Below, piece after piece: positions 39,371 through 47,254 of a DNA stretch of 64,000 bases. Position numbers and translations under genes: made by a program. The stretch is from the NCBI GenBank assembly GCA_027491155.1, contig JAIXWR010000020.1, positions 93,043-157,042 of the forward strand, given 5' to 3'. Origin of the DNA: Verrucomicrobiaceae bacterium. Lineage in GTDB: Bacteria > Verrucomicrobiota > Verrucomicrobiia > Verrucomicrobiales > Akkermansiaceae. The notes under the pieces are model-generated. The model saw only the letters and a program-made list of their open reading frames with translations. It did no database searches and was not told the DNA's origin. Within the stretch, counting starts at the first letter, position 1. Each line of letters begins with the position of its first letter.

Positions 39371-40696
39371 GTGCGCCATTCTTCCTCTCTCCATGCCGCG
39401 CTTGCCGGAATCTGCGCGCTGACGCTCGGCGCCTGTGTCCCGTCGACCATGCGGTCCGGGGTGCGGACCACCCCGCTGGAAGACCTTGGGACGGTGCTTT
39501 CGACCGGCGACGGGAACATCCGCGCACAGAGCAAGACCCGCGACCGCATCACAGTGTCCGCGGCGCTGCTCTCCGATGCCGAGGCGCGCGACCGCTACGG
39601 CGTGAACCTCGCGAAGAAAGGCATCCAGGCCGTGTGGCTGCGCGTTTCTAACAAGTCGCCGCACGAACAGTGGATGCTCACCGCCCACATCGACCCGGAC
39701 TACTACACGCCGGACGAAGCCGCGCGGCAGTTCCCCGGCCTGCTTCCCGGCAACGGCGCGAAGGACCGCCAGCAGAAGTTCCGCGACCTCGCGATGCGCT
39801 CGCGCCTCGAATCCGGCAAGACCTACGAAGGCCACGTGCTGATCCCGCGCAGCGAAGGCGGGCGCTTCATCGAGGTCACCATCAACGGCGGCGGCCGCGA
39901 GCGCCGCTTCGGCTTCCCGCTGCGGACGCCGGACGGGCACTTCGATTTCGAGAAAATGGACAGCGCCGCGGAGAAGGTGACCGTCAACCTGACCCGCCCG
40001 CAGCTTCGCACCCGCCTCACCCAGCTTCCCGCCACGACGGTCAATGCCGACGGCAGCGCGAACGGCGATCCGCTCAACGTGGTGATCGTCGGCGAGGCCT
40101 CGCAGATGATGGCCGCGCTCTCCGAATGCGGCTGGTCCTTCACCCATCGCATCGACTGGACCACCGTCCGCCGCGAGATCGCCGCCGCCCTCCGCGGCAA
40201 GCCGTACCGCACCGCGCCGGTCAGCTCGCTCTACGTCTTCGGCCGCTCCCAGGACCTGTCCTTCCAGCGCTCGCGGCTCAGCATTTCCCAGCGCAGCCAC
40301 ATGCGGCTGTGGCAGGCACCCTACACCGTCGAAGGCCGGCCGGTGTGGGTCGGCCAGGTCAGCCGCGACATCGGGATCAAGCTCACCACAAAGTCCCCGA
40401 CCTTCACCACGCACGTGATCGATCCGATGGTCGACGAGGCCCGCCAGTTCGTCCTGGAAAGCCTGCTCTACCGCTTCCGCATCCGCCACTTCGGCTTCGT
40501 CCGCGCCTCGCCGCCCGCACCGCCCGAAAGCCCGCGCCACAACCTGACAGGCGACCCTTACGTCACCGACGGCATGCGGCTCATCGTCTTCCTCGCCTCG
40601 GGCCCGGTCAGCGCCGGCGAGGTCCGCGACCTCGGCTGGGAGAAGACCGGAAAGGGACCCATCGAGTTCGGCCAGAGCCGCGATACCGGCCGCTGA
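39371..40696 (+). CDS. lipoprotein with LssY C-terminal-like domain
   Basis: 441 residues. The signal peptide ends in the lipobox TLGAC. The central and C-terminal part (about 225-330) matches the LssY_C domain: DPLNVVIVGEASQMMAALSE, CGWSFTHRIDW, VSSLYVFGRSQDLSFQR and GRPVWVGQVSRDIGIKL. LssY was named from secretion genes in Legionella, but its role is unclear; exported copies are common in Verrucomicrobiota. The gene follows the two-component pair by 62 nt and may share its transcript. It is convergent with the pyrophosphatase gene, with stops 4 nt apart. Confidence 0.82.
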   Translation: MRHSSSLHAALAGICALTLGACVPSTMRSGVRTTPLEDLGTVLSTGDGNIRAQSKTRDRITVSAALLSDAEARDRYGVNLAKKGIQAVWLRVSNKSPHEQWMLTAHIDPDYYTPDEAARQFPGLLPGNGAKDRQQKFRDLAMRSRLESGKTYEGHVLIPRSEGGRFIEVTINGGGRERRFGFPLRTPDGHFDFEKMDSAAEKVTVNLTRPQLRTRLTQLPATTVNADGSANGDPLNVVIVGEASQMMAALSECGWSFTHRIDWTTVRREIAAALRGKPYRTAPVSSLYVFGRSQDLSFQRSRLSISQRSHMRLWQAPYTVEGRPVWVGQVSRDIGIKLTTKSPTFTTHVIDPMVDEARQFVLESLLYRFRIRHFGFVRASPPAPPESPRHNLTGDPYVTDGMRLIVFLASGPVSAGEVRDLGWEKTGKGPIEFGQSRDTGR

Positions 40697-40700
40697 ACCG

Positions 40701-42320
40701 TCAGCCCTGCAACTGCCGGATGAGGTCGGTGAGATACGGCATCATCTGCTTCTTCCGCGACAGCACGCCGCTCATCTCGAACAGCGCGTCGCCGACCCGC
40801 GGGTAGGTGATCGCATCGAGGATCTTCGGCTCGCCCGTGCACAGCAGCAGGCTGGTGCTGCTGGTGATGTCGGTGACCATCAGGCAATTGAAATGGCAGC
40901 CCGCCTCCGCCCGCGCCGATTCCAATTCGGACGCCAGCGCGTCGCGGACCTGCTTGAAGGCATCGAAACCGACGGTCTCCATCTGGCTCACCCCCAGCTT
41001 CCAGCCCCCTTCCTCGTAGATCTTCAGGTCCTGGCGCACCACGACCTGCGGGTCCATGCCCTCCGCCGCACAGCCGGCCGCGAACATCTTCGCGCCGAAG
41101 CTCTTCAGGTCCTCGCCCGCCAAGCCCGCCAGCCACTCGGCCATGCGGTGATCGAGCGGCGTGGTCGTCGGGGATTGCAGGATGACGGTGTCGGATAGGA
41201 TCGCCGCGAGCATCAGACCCGCGATCGGTGCCGGCGGTTGCTTGCCGGCGTTCTGATACAACTCCGCGATGATCGTCGCGGTGCAGCCGACGACCTTGTT
41301 GATGAAAGTGATCGGCTGGTCGGTGCCGCGGTAGCCGAGCCGGTGGTGGTCGATGATTTCCTCCACCTCCGCTTCCTCCATGCCATCGACGCATTGCGAC
41401 AGCTCGTTGTGATCGACCAGCGCGACGCGGAATTTCCACGGCGTGAGAAAGCTCAGCCGCGTGACGATGCCGCACAGGAAGCCGTCGTCGTCCACCACGC
41501 TGAAGCCGCCTTCGTTCGACTTGCGGATCTCCTTCTGGACGTCACGCACCAGCTCGTGCGGCTTGAAGGTCGGATACTGGCGCTCGACGAAATCATGCAG
41601 CGGCATCGCGAGGCACAGCCGCGTCGCGACCTCGAGCGGGGACAGCGGCGTCGTCACGACACACGATGCGCTCCCGGTGGAAACCTCACGCTCCGAATCG
41701 GTGCCGCAAACGACGACGAACTCCGCATCCGGGACCATGCCTGAGCTGCCCGAAACCACCGCGAGCCGAGAAACAGCGCCGCCGCAAGACACCGGGCCGA
41801 AACCCTGGAGCGACACGCTGCCCGTGAACACGTCCGGCGCTTCTCCGCGGAGCACCGTTCCTCCGATCGACCCGACGAAGCTCTTGAAGCGGATCACCGT
41901 GTCCGGCTTGCCGCCCAGCTCCGCAAGGTCCTGCAGCAGCCCCGCGAGCCGCAACGCGGAGATCTTGCCGACATACTTTCCCCCCTCGCCCGCGACCGGC
42001 AGGAAGGCGAAGCGACGCTGCGTGATGATCTCCCGGGCCGCGCCGACCGTGTCGTCCTCGGTCAGCACCAGCAGGTCGGCCCCCTGGATCATGATGTCCG
42101 AAAGCCGCGGTTGCAGCGTGGTCACCAGCTCCGGCACGGCCACGCCGAAGTGCTCCAGCACGAAGCTCGTCTGCGGGTTGAGGTTCCCGGCACGGTACGG
42201 CACCGCCGCCACCCCGGCGACGTCGCGTTTGAACTGCGCGTAGGCGATGGCGGAGCAGATCGAGTCGGTGTCGGGGTTCTTGTGGCCGATCACCATCAGG
42301 GGGGAATCCGTCGGAGTCAT
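40701..42320 (-). CDS. family II (DHH) manganese-dependent inorganic pyrophosphatase with CBS domains
   Basis: 539 residues from ATG 42320. DHH phosphoesterase motifs flank regulatory domains: IGHKNPDTDSICSAIA (metal ligands), LVDHNELSQ and EEIIDHHRLG (the DHH core), and the C-terminal substrate motif LSRKKQMMP. Between them lie a CBS domain (IMIQGADLLVLTEDDTVGAA), a DRTGG-like middle domain (SIGGTVLRGEAPDVFTGSVS) and a second CBS half (SNEGGFSVVDDDGFLCGIV). CBS-PPases cleave pyrophosphate in the cytoplasm and are tuned by AMP, ADP or diadenosine phosphates. It is a single gene, divergent from the expansin-like gene. Confidence 0.95.
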   Translation of the reverse strand: MTPTDSPLMVIGHKNPDTDSICSAIAYAQFKRDVAGVAAVPYRAGNLNPQTSFVLEHFGVAVPELVTTLQPRLSDIMIQGADLLVLTEDDTVGAAREIITQRRFAFLPVAGEGGKYVGKISALRLAGLLQDLAELGGKPDTVIRFKSFVGSIGGTVLRGEAPDVFTGSVSLQGFGPVSCGGAVSRLAVVSGSSGMVPDAEFVVVCGTDSEREVSTGSASCVVTTPLSPLEVATRLCLAMPLHDFVERQYPTFKPHELVRDVQKEIRKSNEGGFSVVDDDGFLCGIVTRLSFLTPWKFRVALVDHNELSQCVDGMEEAEVEEIIDHHRLGYRGTDQPITFINKVVGCTATIIAELYQNAGKQPPAPIAGLMLAAILSDTVILQSPTTTPLDHRMAEWLAGLAGEDLKSFGAKMFAAGCAAEGMDPQVVVRQDLKIYEEGGWKLGVSQMETVGFDAFKQVRDALASELESARAEAGCHFNCLMVTDITSSTSLLLCTGEPKILDAITYPRVGDALFEMSGVLSRKKQMMPYLTDLIRQLQG

Positions 42321-42452
42321 GGGTTGGGCGGGTTGGTGAGCAAAACCCGAGCAGCCATCGTGCCGCGGTCGGGGGGAAACTTCCATCCGGGATTTTCACT
42401 CCAGCCATCCCGGTGCTTCCCCCGGCCGGGCGGCGATGTTAGAAAACAGCCG

Positions 42453-44066
42453 ATGTCACGAGTGCTCCCGACCGCGTTGATGGCCCTGCTCCCCGCCCTC
42501 CTTGCCGCGAACGAAATGCGGATCGAAGCGACGCCGCTCATCTCCGCCAGCCTTCCTGCCGGCACCACCTGGCAGGTGGAGCTTTCCCAAGCCGGCGGCC
42601 CGTGGACCGCCACCGGCGTGCTGCTGGCCGGCGCCGCCGCACCGGTCGCCGCACGGCTCGATGGTTTCCCGGCGGATGCCGCCTACCGCTGCACGCGGAT
42701 CGACGGCAAGTTCAACGTGCTGCCCGATGTGACACGCGGCTTTCACCTCGCCGGCACCACCGAGAACAAGCAGGTGCGGATCGACGCATCGCCGGACCTC
42801 GGCGTCTGGTCGCAGGCCGCGGTGGTGCTGCCCGAAATCGACGGCCGATACCTTCGCGCCGTCCGCGAGCCGCTGGCGGCCCGCGGGTTCTTCCGCTCGG
42901 AAGTGCCCGTCATGCCGCTGGAGTTCGGCAGCGTCACCTTCTACACCGCCGACCCCGCCCTCGGCGCGGCAGGCTTCGGCGCGGTGCTCGACGACATGCC
43001 GGCCTTCTTTCAAGACGGCTTCACCGCCGCCGTCACGACCGCGGATTTCAACCGCGCCGGCATCAACGCCGCGGCCGCCGGCGAGTGCTACGAAGTCGCC
43101 GGCCCGCGCGGCAGCACCACGGTCATGATCAGCGATCTGACCTTCGGCGCGCCGCCGGTCGTCATCACCGGGGGCCGCAAGTACATGGACCTCGGCGAGC
43201 CGGCCTTCGCCGCCATCGCGGACACGGCATCGGGCATCGCCTCGGTCACCCGCCGCCTGGTGCCCGCCCCCGTCAGCGGAAACGTCAAGCTGCTGGTGGT
43301 CCAGAATGCCGGCGGCTTCTTCACCGAACTGCGGCCCTACAACCACCGCGCGGGGATCGACTCCCTCGAGATCAAGCCCGCCTCCGCCAGCACCTGGACC
43401 GCCCTGCCGCGGACGACCTACAATAGCTTCCAGTACAACAGCGGCACGCCGCTCACCTTCCCGCTCTCGGTGCGGGTGACCAGCCGCTTCGGGGAAACGG
43501 TCAGCTTCTCCCCCATCGCCTCGATGACCGCCGGCGACCGCATCACAGGCCCGGCGCAATTCGCGGTCTTCCCGCAACAGGCGCCGCAACCGGTCTGGCT
43601 CGGCAGCCCGGTGTATCGCGATGGCAACGACGGCGTGCCCGGCGATGCGTGGACCGCCAACGGCGATTCGGGCGTGACCGTGGATCCGGCTTTCACCGGC
43701 GAGGTCTACGAAGGCAGTGCCTCGCTGCGGATCACCGGGCTCGATTTCTTTCGCGGAGTCAGTTTCACCGCGTTCGCCCCGGTCGCGAAGCCGGAGATCG
43801 GCGTGCTGGAATTCGCGCTCCGCTCGGAGACCGCGACGGTCGCCGAGTCCATGGGCATCGTGATCCAAGGCTTCACCGCCGGAGGTGCGCCAGCCACCTC
43901 GTCCACCATCGGGCTGCCGCCGCTGACGGACACCTGGCAGCTCTTCCGCATCCCGCTGGGCACCGCGGGGATCCCGGCGAAGCTTTCGAGCATCCGCCTG
44001 GCCTGCCTGAGCGCCGAAGCCCGGCCGCCGCTGCTGATGGACCGGGTGTTGATCGTTCCTCACTGA
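42453..44066 (+). CDS. expansin-like secreted protein (DPBB plus CBM63-type domains)
   Basis: 537 residues from ATG 42453, with a signal peptide (PTALMALLPALLAANE). An N-terminal beta-domain runs to about residue 150. Residues about 155-270 read like the expansin double-psi barrel: SVTFYTADP, AGINAAAAGECYEVAGPRGS, TTVMISDLT and YMDLGEPAFAAIA (Asp246 aligns with the key Asp of bacterial expansins). Residues 272-355 match the companion domain: VSGNVKLLVV, GGFFTELRPYNHRAG and TTYNSFQYNSG. Phe289 and Phe290 replace the two stacked Trp, and Tyr323 is kept. A further beta-sandwich follows. It would loosen cell-wall or algal glycans without hydrolysis. The assignment comes from motif comparison by eye. 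Confidence 0.75.
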   Translation: MSRVLPTALMALLPALLAANEMRIEATPLISASLPAGTTWQVELSQAGGPWTATGVLLAGAAAPVAARLDGFPADAAYRCTRIDGKFNVLPDVTRGFHLAGTTENKQVRIDASPDLGVWSQAAVVLPEIDGRYLRAVREPLAARGFFRSEVPVMPLEFGSVTFYTADPALGAAGFGAVLDDMPAFFQDGFTAAVTTADFNRAGINAAAAGECYEVAGPRGSTTVMISDLTFGAPPVVITGGRKYMDLGEPAFAAIADTASGIASVTRRLVPAPVSGNVKLLVVQNAGGFFTELRPYNHRAGIDSLEIKPASASTWTALPRTTYNSFQYNSGTPLTFPLSVRVTSRFGETVSFSPIASMTAGDRITGPAQFAVFPQQAPQPVWLGSPVYRDGNDGVPGDAWTANGDSGVTVDPAFTGEVYEGSASLRITGLDFFRGVSFTAFAPVAKPEIGVLEFALRSETATVAESMGIVIQGFTAGGAPATSSTIGLPPLTDTWQLFRIPLGTAGIPAKLSSIRLACLSAEARPPLLMDRVLIVPH

Positions 44067-44084
44067 CGACGGAAGCTGCGCCGG

Positions 44085-44972
44085 ATGAGCCGCCTTGCCG
44101 ATCTCCAGCTTCCCATCCGCGCCGCGACCGAAACCGCCGCCGCCCACGGCGTCGCCAGCGACCGCTGCGACATCCTGCAGGACGGCCACACCCTCGTCCT
44201 GCGGCTCAGCGAAAGCCTGGTCGCCCGCGTGGTCACCGACCGCGACGGCCCGCGCCAGGGCGGCGGATGGTTCGCCCGCGAAAGCGCCGTGGCCTGCCAT
44301 CTCGCCCGCAACGGTGCGCCGGTCATCCCGATGCATCCCGGCATCCCGCCCGGCCCGCACGAGCGGCTCGGCTACACGCTGAACTTCTGGCAATTCGTCA
44401 CAGCCATCGACGCCGAACCCGCCCCGGAGGAAATCGGCACGACCCTGCATCACTGCCACCGGGTGCTGCGTGCCTTCACGGAACCGCTGCCCGAACTCGG
44501 CATCCTGTGCGAAACGCTGGAGCTGTTGGAAACGCCCGCACCCCGCACGATGCTTTCCGCCTCCGAGATCGGACTGCTGCACGACCGCCTGTCCGCCTCG
44601 CTCGCCGCGCTGCGTGCCTTCCCGATGCAACCGCTCCACGGCGACGCGCACGAAGGCAACCTGATGCTCACCACCCGCGGCCTGCTGTGGACCGATTGGG
44701 AAGACACCTTCCTCGGCCCGGCCGAGTGGGATCTCGCGTCGATTATCTGGAACGCGCGCATCCTCGAAGAAGACCACGCCACCGCCGATGCTCTCCTTGC
44801 CGCCTACCGCCGCGTCGGCGGAACCATCGACAAAGCCGCCCTGCACCAAAGCCTAATCGCCCGCGCCGCGGTGATGAGCGCGTGGTATCCCGTGCTCTAC
44901 CCCGAGCCTTCACCGGAGCGGCGGGAAAAGCTGCGGCGAAGGCTGGAGTGGTTGGGGGCGGTGGAGGGTTGA
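44085..44972 (+). CDS. aminoglycoside-phosphotransferase-family (APH) kinase
   Basis: 295 residues of protein-kinase-like fold. The catalytic loop is PLHGDAHEGNLML (Asp base and Asn), and the metal-binding segment is LWTDWEDTFLGPAEWDLASI. The N-terminal lobe has VARVVTDRDG and the helix FARESAVACHLARNG. APH-type enzymes phosphorylate small molecules such as aminoglycosides, choline, homoserine or fructosamines; resistance should not be assumed here. It starts 18 nt after the expansin-like gene, so the two are probably cotranscribed, though no functional link is obvious. Confidence 0.88.
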   Translation: MSRLADLQLPIRAATETAAAHGVASDRCDILQDGHTLVLRLSESLVARVVTDRDGPRQGGGWFARESAVACHLARNGAPVIPMHPGIPPGPHERLGYTLNFWQFVTAIDAEPAPEEIGTTLHHCHRVLRAFTEPLPELGILCETLELLETPAPRTMLSASEIGLLHDRLSASLAALRAFPMQPLHGDAHEGNLMLTTRGLLWTDWEDTFLGPAEWDLASIIWNARILEEDHATADALLAAYRRVGGTIDKAALHQSLIARAAVMSAWYPVLYPEPSPERREKLRRRLEWLGAVEG

Positions 44973-45125
44973 AGATTGGTGAACTCGGATCCAGAAAGGC
45001 GCTGCGGCCCACCTCGCCCCCCATCCGGCCGCAGGGCTCGACTTGGCATCTGAAACCGTGAGCCTTTCACACGATGGGCCATGGCGGTTGAAGTTTTGGG
45101 ATCGGGGCGAACAATGAAAGCGTGC

Positions 45126-45210
45126 ACCACTAACAGCGGCGGCGCGCGCCCATCATGGGGTTCGTGGTTGCATTACGGGAAATCATCGAAACTGAACGGC
45201 TGGTAGTGTT
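45126..45210 (-). repeat. cassette-site-like structured repeat, copy B
   Basis: On the minus strand AACACTACCAGC (45210-45199) pairs with GCTGTTAGTGGT (45137-45126), ten of twelve positions, across a 61-nt loop. It is homologous to copy A: both share TTTCGATGATT in the loop, CCGCTG at the right arm and CAT(C/T)GTTCG after it. It lies 28 nt after the stop of the zinc-ribbon gene and closes the array; no start codon follows at the expected distance. The loop holds an inner hairpin (CCCATGATGGG). The rest of the gap 44973-45125 shows nothing else. Confidence 0.6.
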
Positions 45211-45237
45211 TTCCTGTCACGGATTGTTCGGGATGAT

Positions 45238-45576
45238 TCATCCTCCACCATCGCCATGCTGGGCAACGCCAGAGCTTTCTCTATATCCACATGCGCGGCA
45301 ATCATAAAACATCTGTGTTTGTCTCTCGCCTTCTTCTGATGAAATATATGATTCAGCCTTTCCGCATGAGCTACAAATATACGGCGCGGTCACCAGCATG
45401 TATCGAGAAAATTTAGTCCAAAAATATAGGGATACGAAAATCCAAATGATGTGGATCCAACCCTGAAACTTCGGCAGCCATTCGAGGTTATCCAGAAGAA
45501 TGGAAAGAGATGGAAATAGTGGCAATGCCATGCAAACGCAAATCGCACGCAGTCCATATGGAATGTGTTTAGTCAT
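45238..45576 (-). CDS. small membrane protein with C-terminal zinc ribbon
   Basis: 112 residues from ATG 45576; a GTG at 45603, inside the right arm of copy A, would add nine residues. Two hydrophobic helices (AICVCMALPLFPSLSILL and GWIHIIWIFVSLYFW) are followed by a four-cysteine zinc ribbon, ICSSCGKAES, then FYDCRACGYRES. Base composition is markedly lower in G+C than the chromosome average. It sits between two copies of the structured repeat, like a cassette gene. Function unknown. A 22-codon frame (MNHPEQS to FDDFP) overlaps its stop by ATGA. Confidence 0.65.
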   Translation of the reverse strand: MTKHIPYGLRAICVCMALPLFPSLSILLDNLEWLPKFQGWIHIIWIFVSLYFWTKFSRYMLVTAPYICSSCGKAESYISSEEGERQTQMFYDCRACGYRESSGVAQHGDGGG

Positions 45577-45601
45577 CTTCTGCCGAACGATGAGCGCAGG
45601 C

Positions 45602-45685
45602 ACCCCTACCAGCGGGGGTGAGCGTCGATCACAGGGTGACGGTGTTGTTAGGGGGAATCATCGAAACTGGGCGGCTGGTAGGGGT
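45602..45685 (-). repeat. cassette-site-like structured repeat, copy A
   Basis: On the minus strand ACCCCTACCAGC (45685-45674) pairs perfectly over 12 bp with GCTGGTAGGGGT (45613-45602), with a 60-nt loop that contains a small inner hairpin (TCACCCTGTGA). The loop covers the last codons and stop of the gene before it. The next gene's ATG begins after exactly 25 nt. Compared with copy B, the change from C-G to A-T in the stem keeps pairing, which supports a selected structure. GTTCGGC follows the right arm, weakly like an integron core site. Confidence 0.65.
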
Positions 45686-46137
45686 TGATCTGGCGCGGCT
45701 TGTTCTCCTCTTGGATTCTTTGTTGGTTGGGCCTTGATGAAAATACCGTGGTGATTCTCGCAGAGGAGCCAATCCAAGTTCCGGTCGACGACGTAGTATT
45801 CAAAGGCATACATCTCCTCGACGGTCCGAACGATTGCGGAACCTGTCGCATCCGCGACCCAATACTTACCATTCTCGTCGCTTGCAATAAACCAATAGGC
45901 TCCAGTGGCCTCAACCTGGTCTCGGAGGTATTCAAATGAATCGGCAGGTTGGAAACTGGACGCCACTTCCCGGAACTCGTTCCAAAGCCACGCCGATTCG
46001 AGGTCGCGGACACCCCGCTTGAGGAATCGTTCGGCGATCCGATGAAGTATGCCCTCCCACTGCGTTAGTCGGACAAAGGAAAAGCCTTCGATACGAGCTT
46101 CACCGACAGCTTGGGTGATATCATCGCGCAGATTCAT
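45658..46137 (-). CDS. small cytoplasmic protein, DUF6756-like
   Basis: 159 residues from ATG 46137. The conserved part, AYWFIASDENGKYWVADATG followed by VRTVEEMYAFEYYVVDR and WLLCENHHGIFI, resembles DUF6756, a family of small proteins often found alone or near toxin-immunity loci. That name is from memory. There is no signal peptide. G+C is low. The stop lies inside the loop of repeat copy A, and the start is 25 nt after repeat copy C, the layout expected of a gene cassette. An alternative frame at the 3' end reads NPYQPPSFDDSP. Confidence 0.65.
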   Translation of the reverse strand: MNLRDDITQAVGEARIEGFSFVRLTQWEGILHRIAERFLKRGVRDLESAWLWNEFREVASSFQPADSFEYLRDQVEATGAYWFIASDENGKYWVADATGSAIVRTVEEMYAFEYYVVDRNLDWLLCENHHGIFIKAQPTKNPRGEQAAPDQPLPAAQFR

Positions 46138-46162
46138 TTTCTGGAGACTTCAAAGGCCTGCC

Positions 46163-46243
46163 ACCCGCTACCGAGGGGCAACTATCGACTCAGGTTGAGG
46201 TTTATCTTTACCCTCCGACTTCAACTCGGGGGCGGTAGCGGGT
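46163..46243 (-). repeat. cassette-site-like structured repeat, copy C
   Basis: On the minus strand ACCCGCTACCG (46243-46233) pairs perfectly over 11 bp with CGGTAGCGGGT (46173-46163), with a 59-nt loop. The stop codon TAG of the gene before it is part of the right arm. The next gene's ATG follows after exactly 25 nt, as with copy A. The loop sequence is unlike copies A and B, so it is the arms, spacing and position that are kept. Confidence 0.6.
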
Positions 46244-46785
46244 TGTCCAGTGCCGGCTTGTTGTGCAATTGGTTTCTGTTCGACTAAAACGTAGGCTTCC
46301 CTCGGATGCCTTTCGGAGCGCTCCACCTTGATCGTCAACCCATGTTCCTCACAATACCGCTGAAATCCCGCAATCAATTCTTTTGAATCTTCGCACCAGA
46401 AAGACAATGACTCAACGCGATTCTTCGCCTCAAATCGTTGATCATAGTTGGCAGAATTCTTCGGGGCGGGAAATCCCCGTATAGCTGCACTCAGGGGAAT
46501 CACAAATACACTTGGTAGCTCGCTGGACCGCATCCATACCGTTGGCTCGGTCCTGTCTTTTACCAACCAACACCGCGTGCAAATCAGCGAGTCTTTGTCA
46601 TGAAGTAGATTCGCGCAGGAGCTTCTGTCCCATACCCACTGATTCTTACTCGGCTTTGTTTCGTCGTCGGAAACCGTGCCGACGGTTACGACCTCAACTC
46701 CGCAATTTGGGCACTTCTCGGCTCCCACCAAAGGAGCCACTAGGAGACGTGCAAAAAAGAAAGAGATGATCAGTTCGGTCTTCAT
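46168..46785 (-). CDS. exported protein with zinc-ribbon motif, function unknown
   Basis: 205 residues from ATG 46785. A signal peptide (ELIISFFFARLLVAPLVGA) leads into a cysteine-rich part with CPNCGVEVV and, 45 residues later, ICTRCWLVKD, which could bind zinc. The middle includes VWMRSSELPSVFVIPLSAA. The C-terminal end is low-complexity and overlaps repeat copy C. Base composition is low in G+C. A perfect 16-nt palindrome lies 19 nt upstream of the start. No family recognised. Confidence 0.65.
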   Translation of the reverse strand: MKTELIISFFFARLLVAPLVGAEKCPNCGVEVVTVGTVSDDETKPSKNQWVWDRSSCANLLHDKDSLICTRCWLVKDRTEPTVWMRSSELPSVFVIPLSAAIRGFPAPKNSANYDQRFEAKNRVESLSFWCEDSKELIAGFQRYCEEHGLTIKVERSERHPREAYVLVEQKPIAQQAGTGQPATAPELKSEGKDKPQPESIVAPR

Positions 46786-46804
46786 TTGGTACAACAGTGT
46801 TATT

Positions 46805-46820
46805 ATGCAGCGCGCTGCAT
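46805..46820. promoter_or_regulatory. perfect 16-nt palindrome upstream of cassette-like array
   Basis: ATGCAGCGCGCTGCAT is its own reverse complement. It is 19 nt before the ATG of the first gene of the lower-GC array (46785, minus), and related half-sites (GCAGTGC, GTGCTGCAT) follow within 30 nt. Position and symmetry fit an operator or a recombination-site arm. Confidence 0.4.
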
Positions 46821-47254
46821 TTGCAGTGCTTCTGCGGCGTGCTGCATATCACCTGCCTATGCGGCTTTCACGTCGATGGTTTCCCGTCTCCCGGTCATGC
46901 TGAACTTTGGGCGCAGCGGGAGGAAGTGGCAAGATTGAAGTCGGTTCGGGATTTCGGTCGGCTGGCGGGGTGATTGGAACGGGTCTGGGTTGCAGCTTTG
47001 CGGGGCGGTGGGGGTCAGGCGGGATCCAAGGGGCTTTGGCCGCCCTCACCGGGGCTCTTCATGGCATGGAGGTGGATCATGGCCGATTCCACGGTGGAAA
47101 AAACGCCAGGCAATCCGTCACGATGAATTTCAAAGGGTGCCCGATCCCTTCCCGTCCTTGCGCAGCCTGATCGACGACGGCCGGACCCGCGGCTTGCGGG
47201 CCGGGCGCTTCCTGCCAGCCCTCCGGACCGGTGCCTTCGACCGGCCCGCACCCG
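46821..47254. other. 434-nt region without a supported gene
   Basis: The stretch between the array and the sulfatase gene contains open frames (for example 46907-47170) of Gly-rich, low-information sequence. They have no conserved motif and no ribosome-binding site. I see no terminator, tRNA or repeat. It probably marks the old right boundary of the accessory array. Confidence 0.35.

Noticed and set aside
44085..44972. Aminoglycoside resistance gene
   Set aside because: The APH fold is clear, but the family covers many small-molecule kinases and nothing here points to antibiotic modification.
45585..45685. Canonical integron attC site
   Set aside because: The folded layout is similar, but the GTTRRRY/RYYYAAC cores are not matched (GTTCGGC and GGTAGGGG instead) and no integrase is in the window; only attC-like is claimed.
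46907..47170. 87-codon plus-strand frame in the gap after the array
   Set aside because: Gly-rich, no ribosome-binding site, no motif; not supported as a gene.
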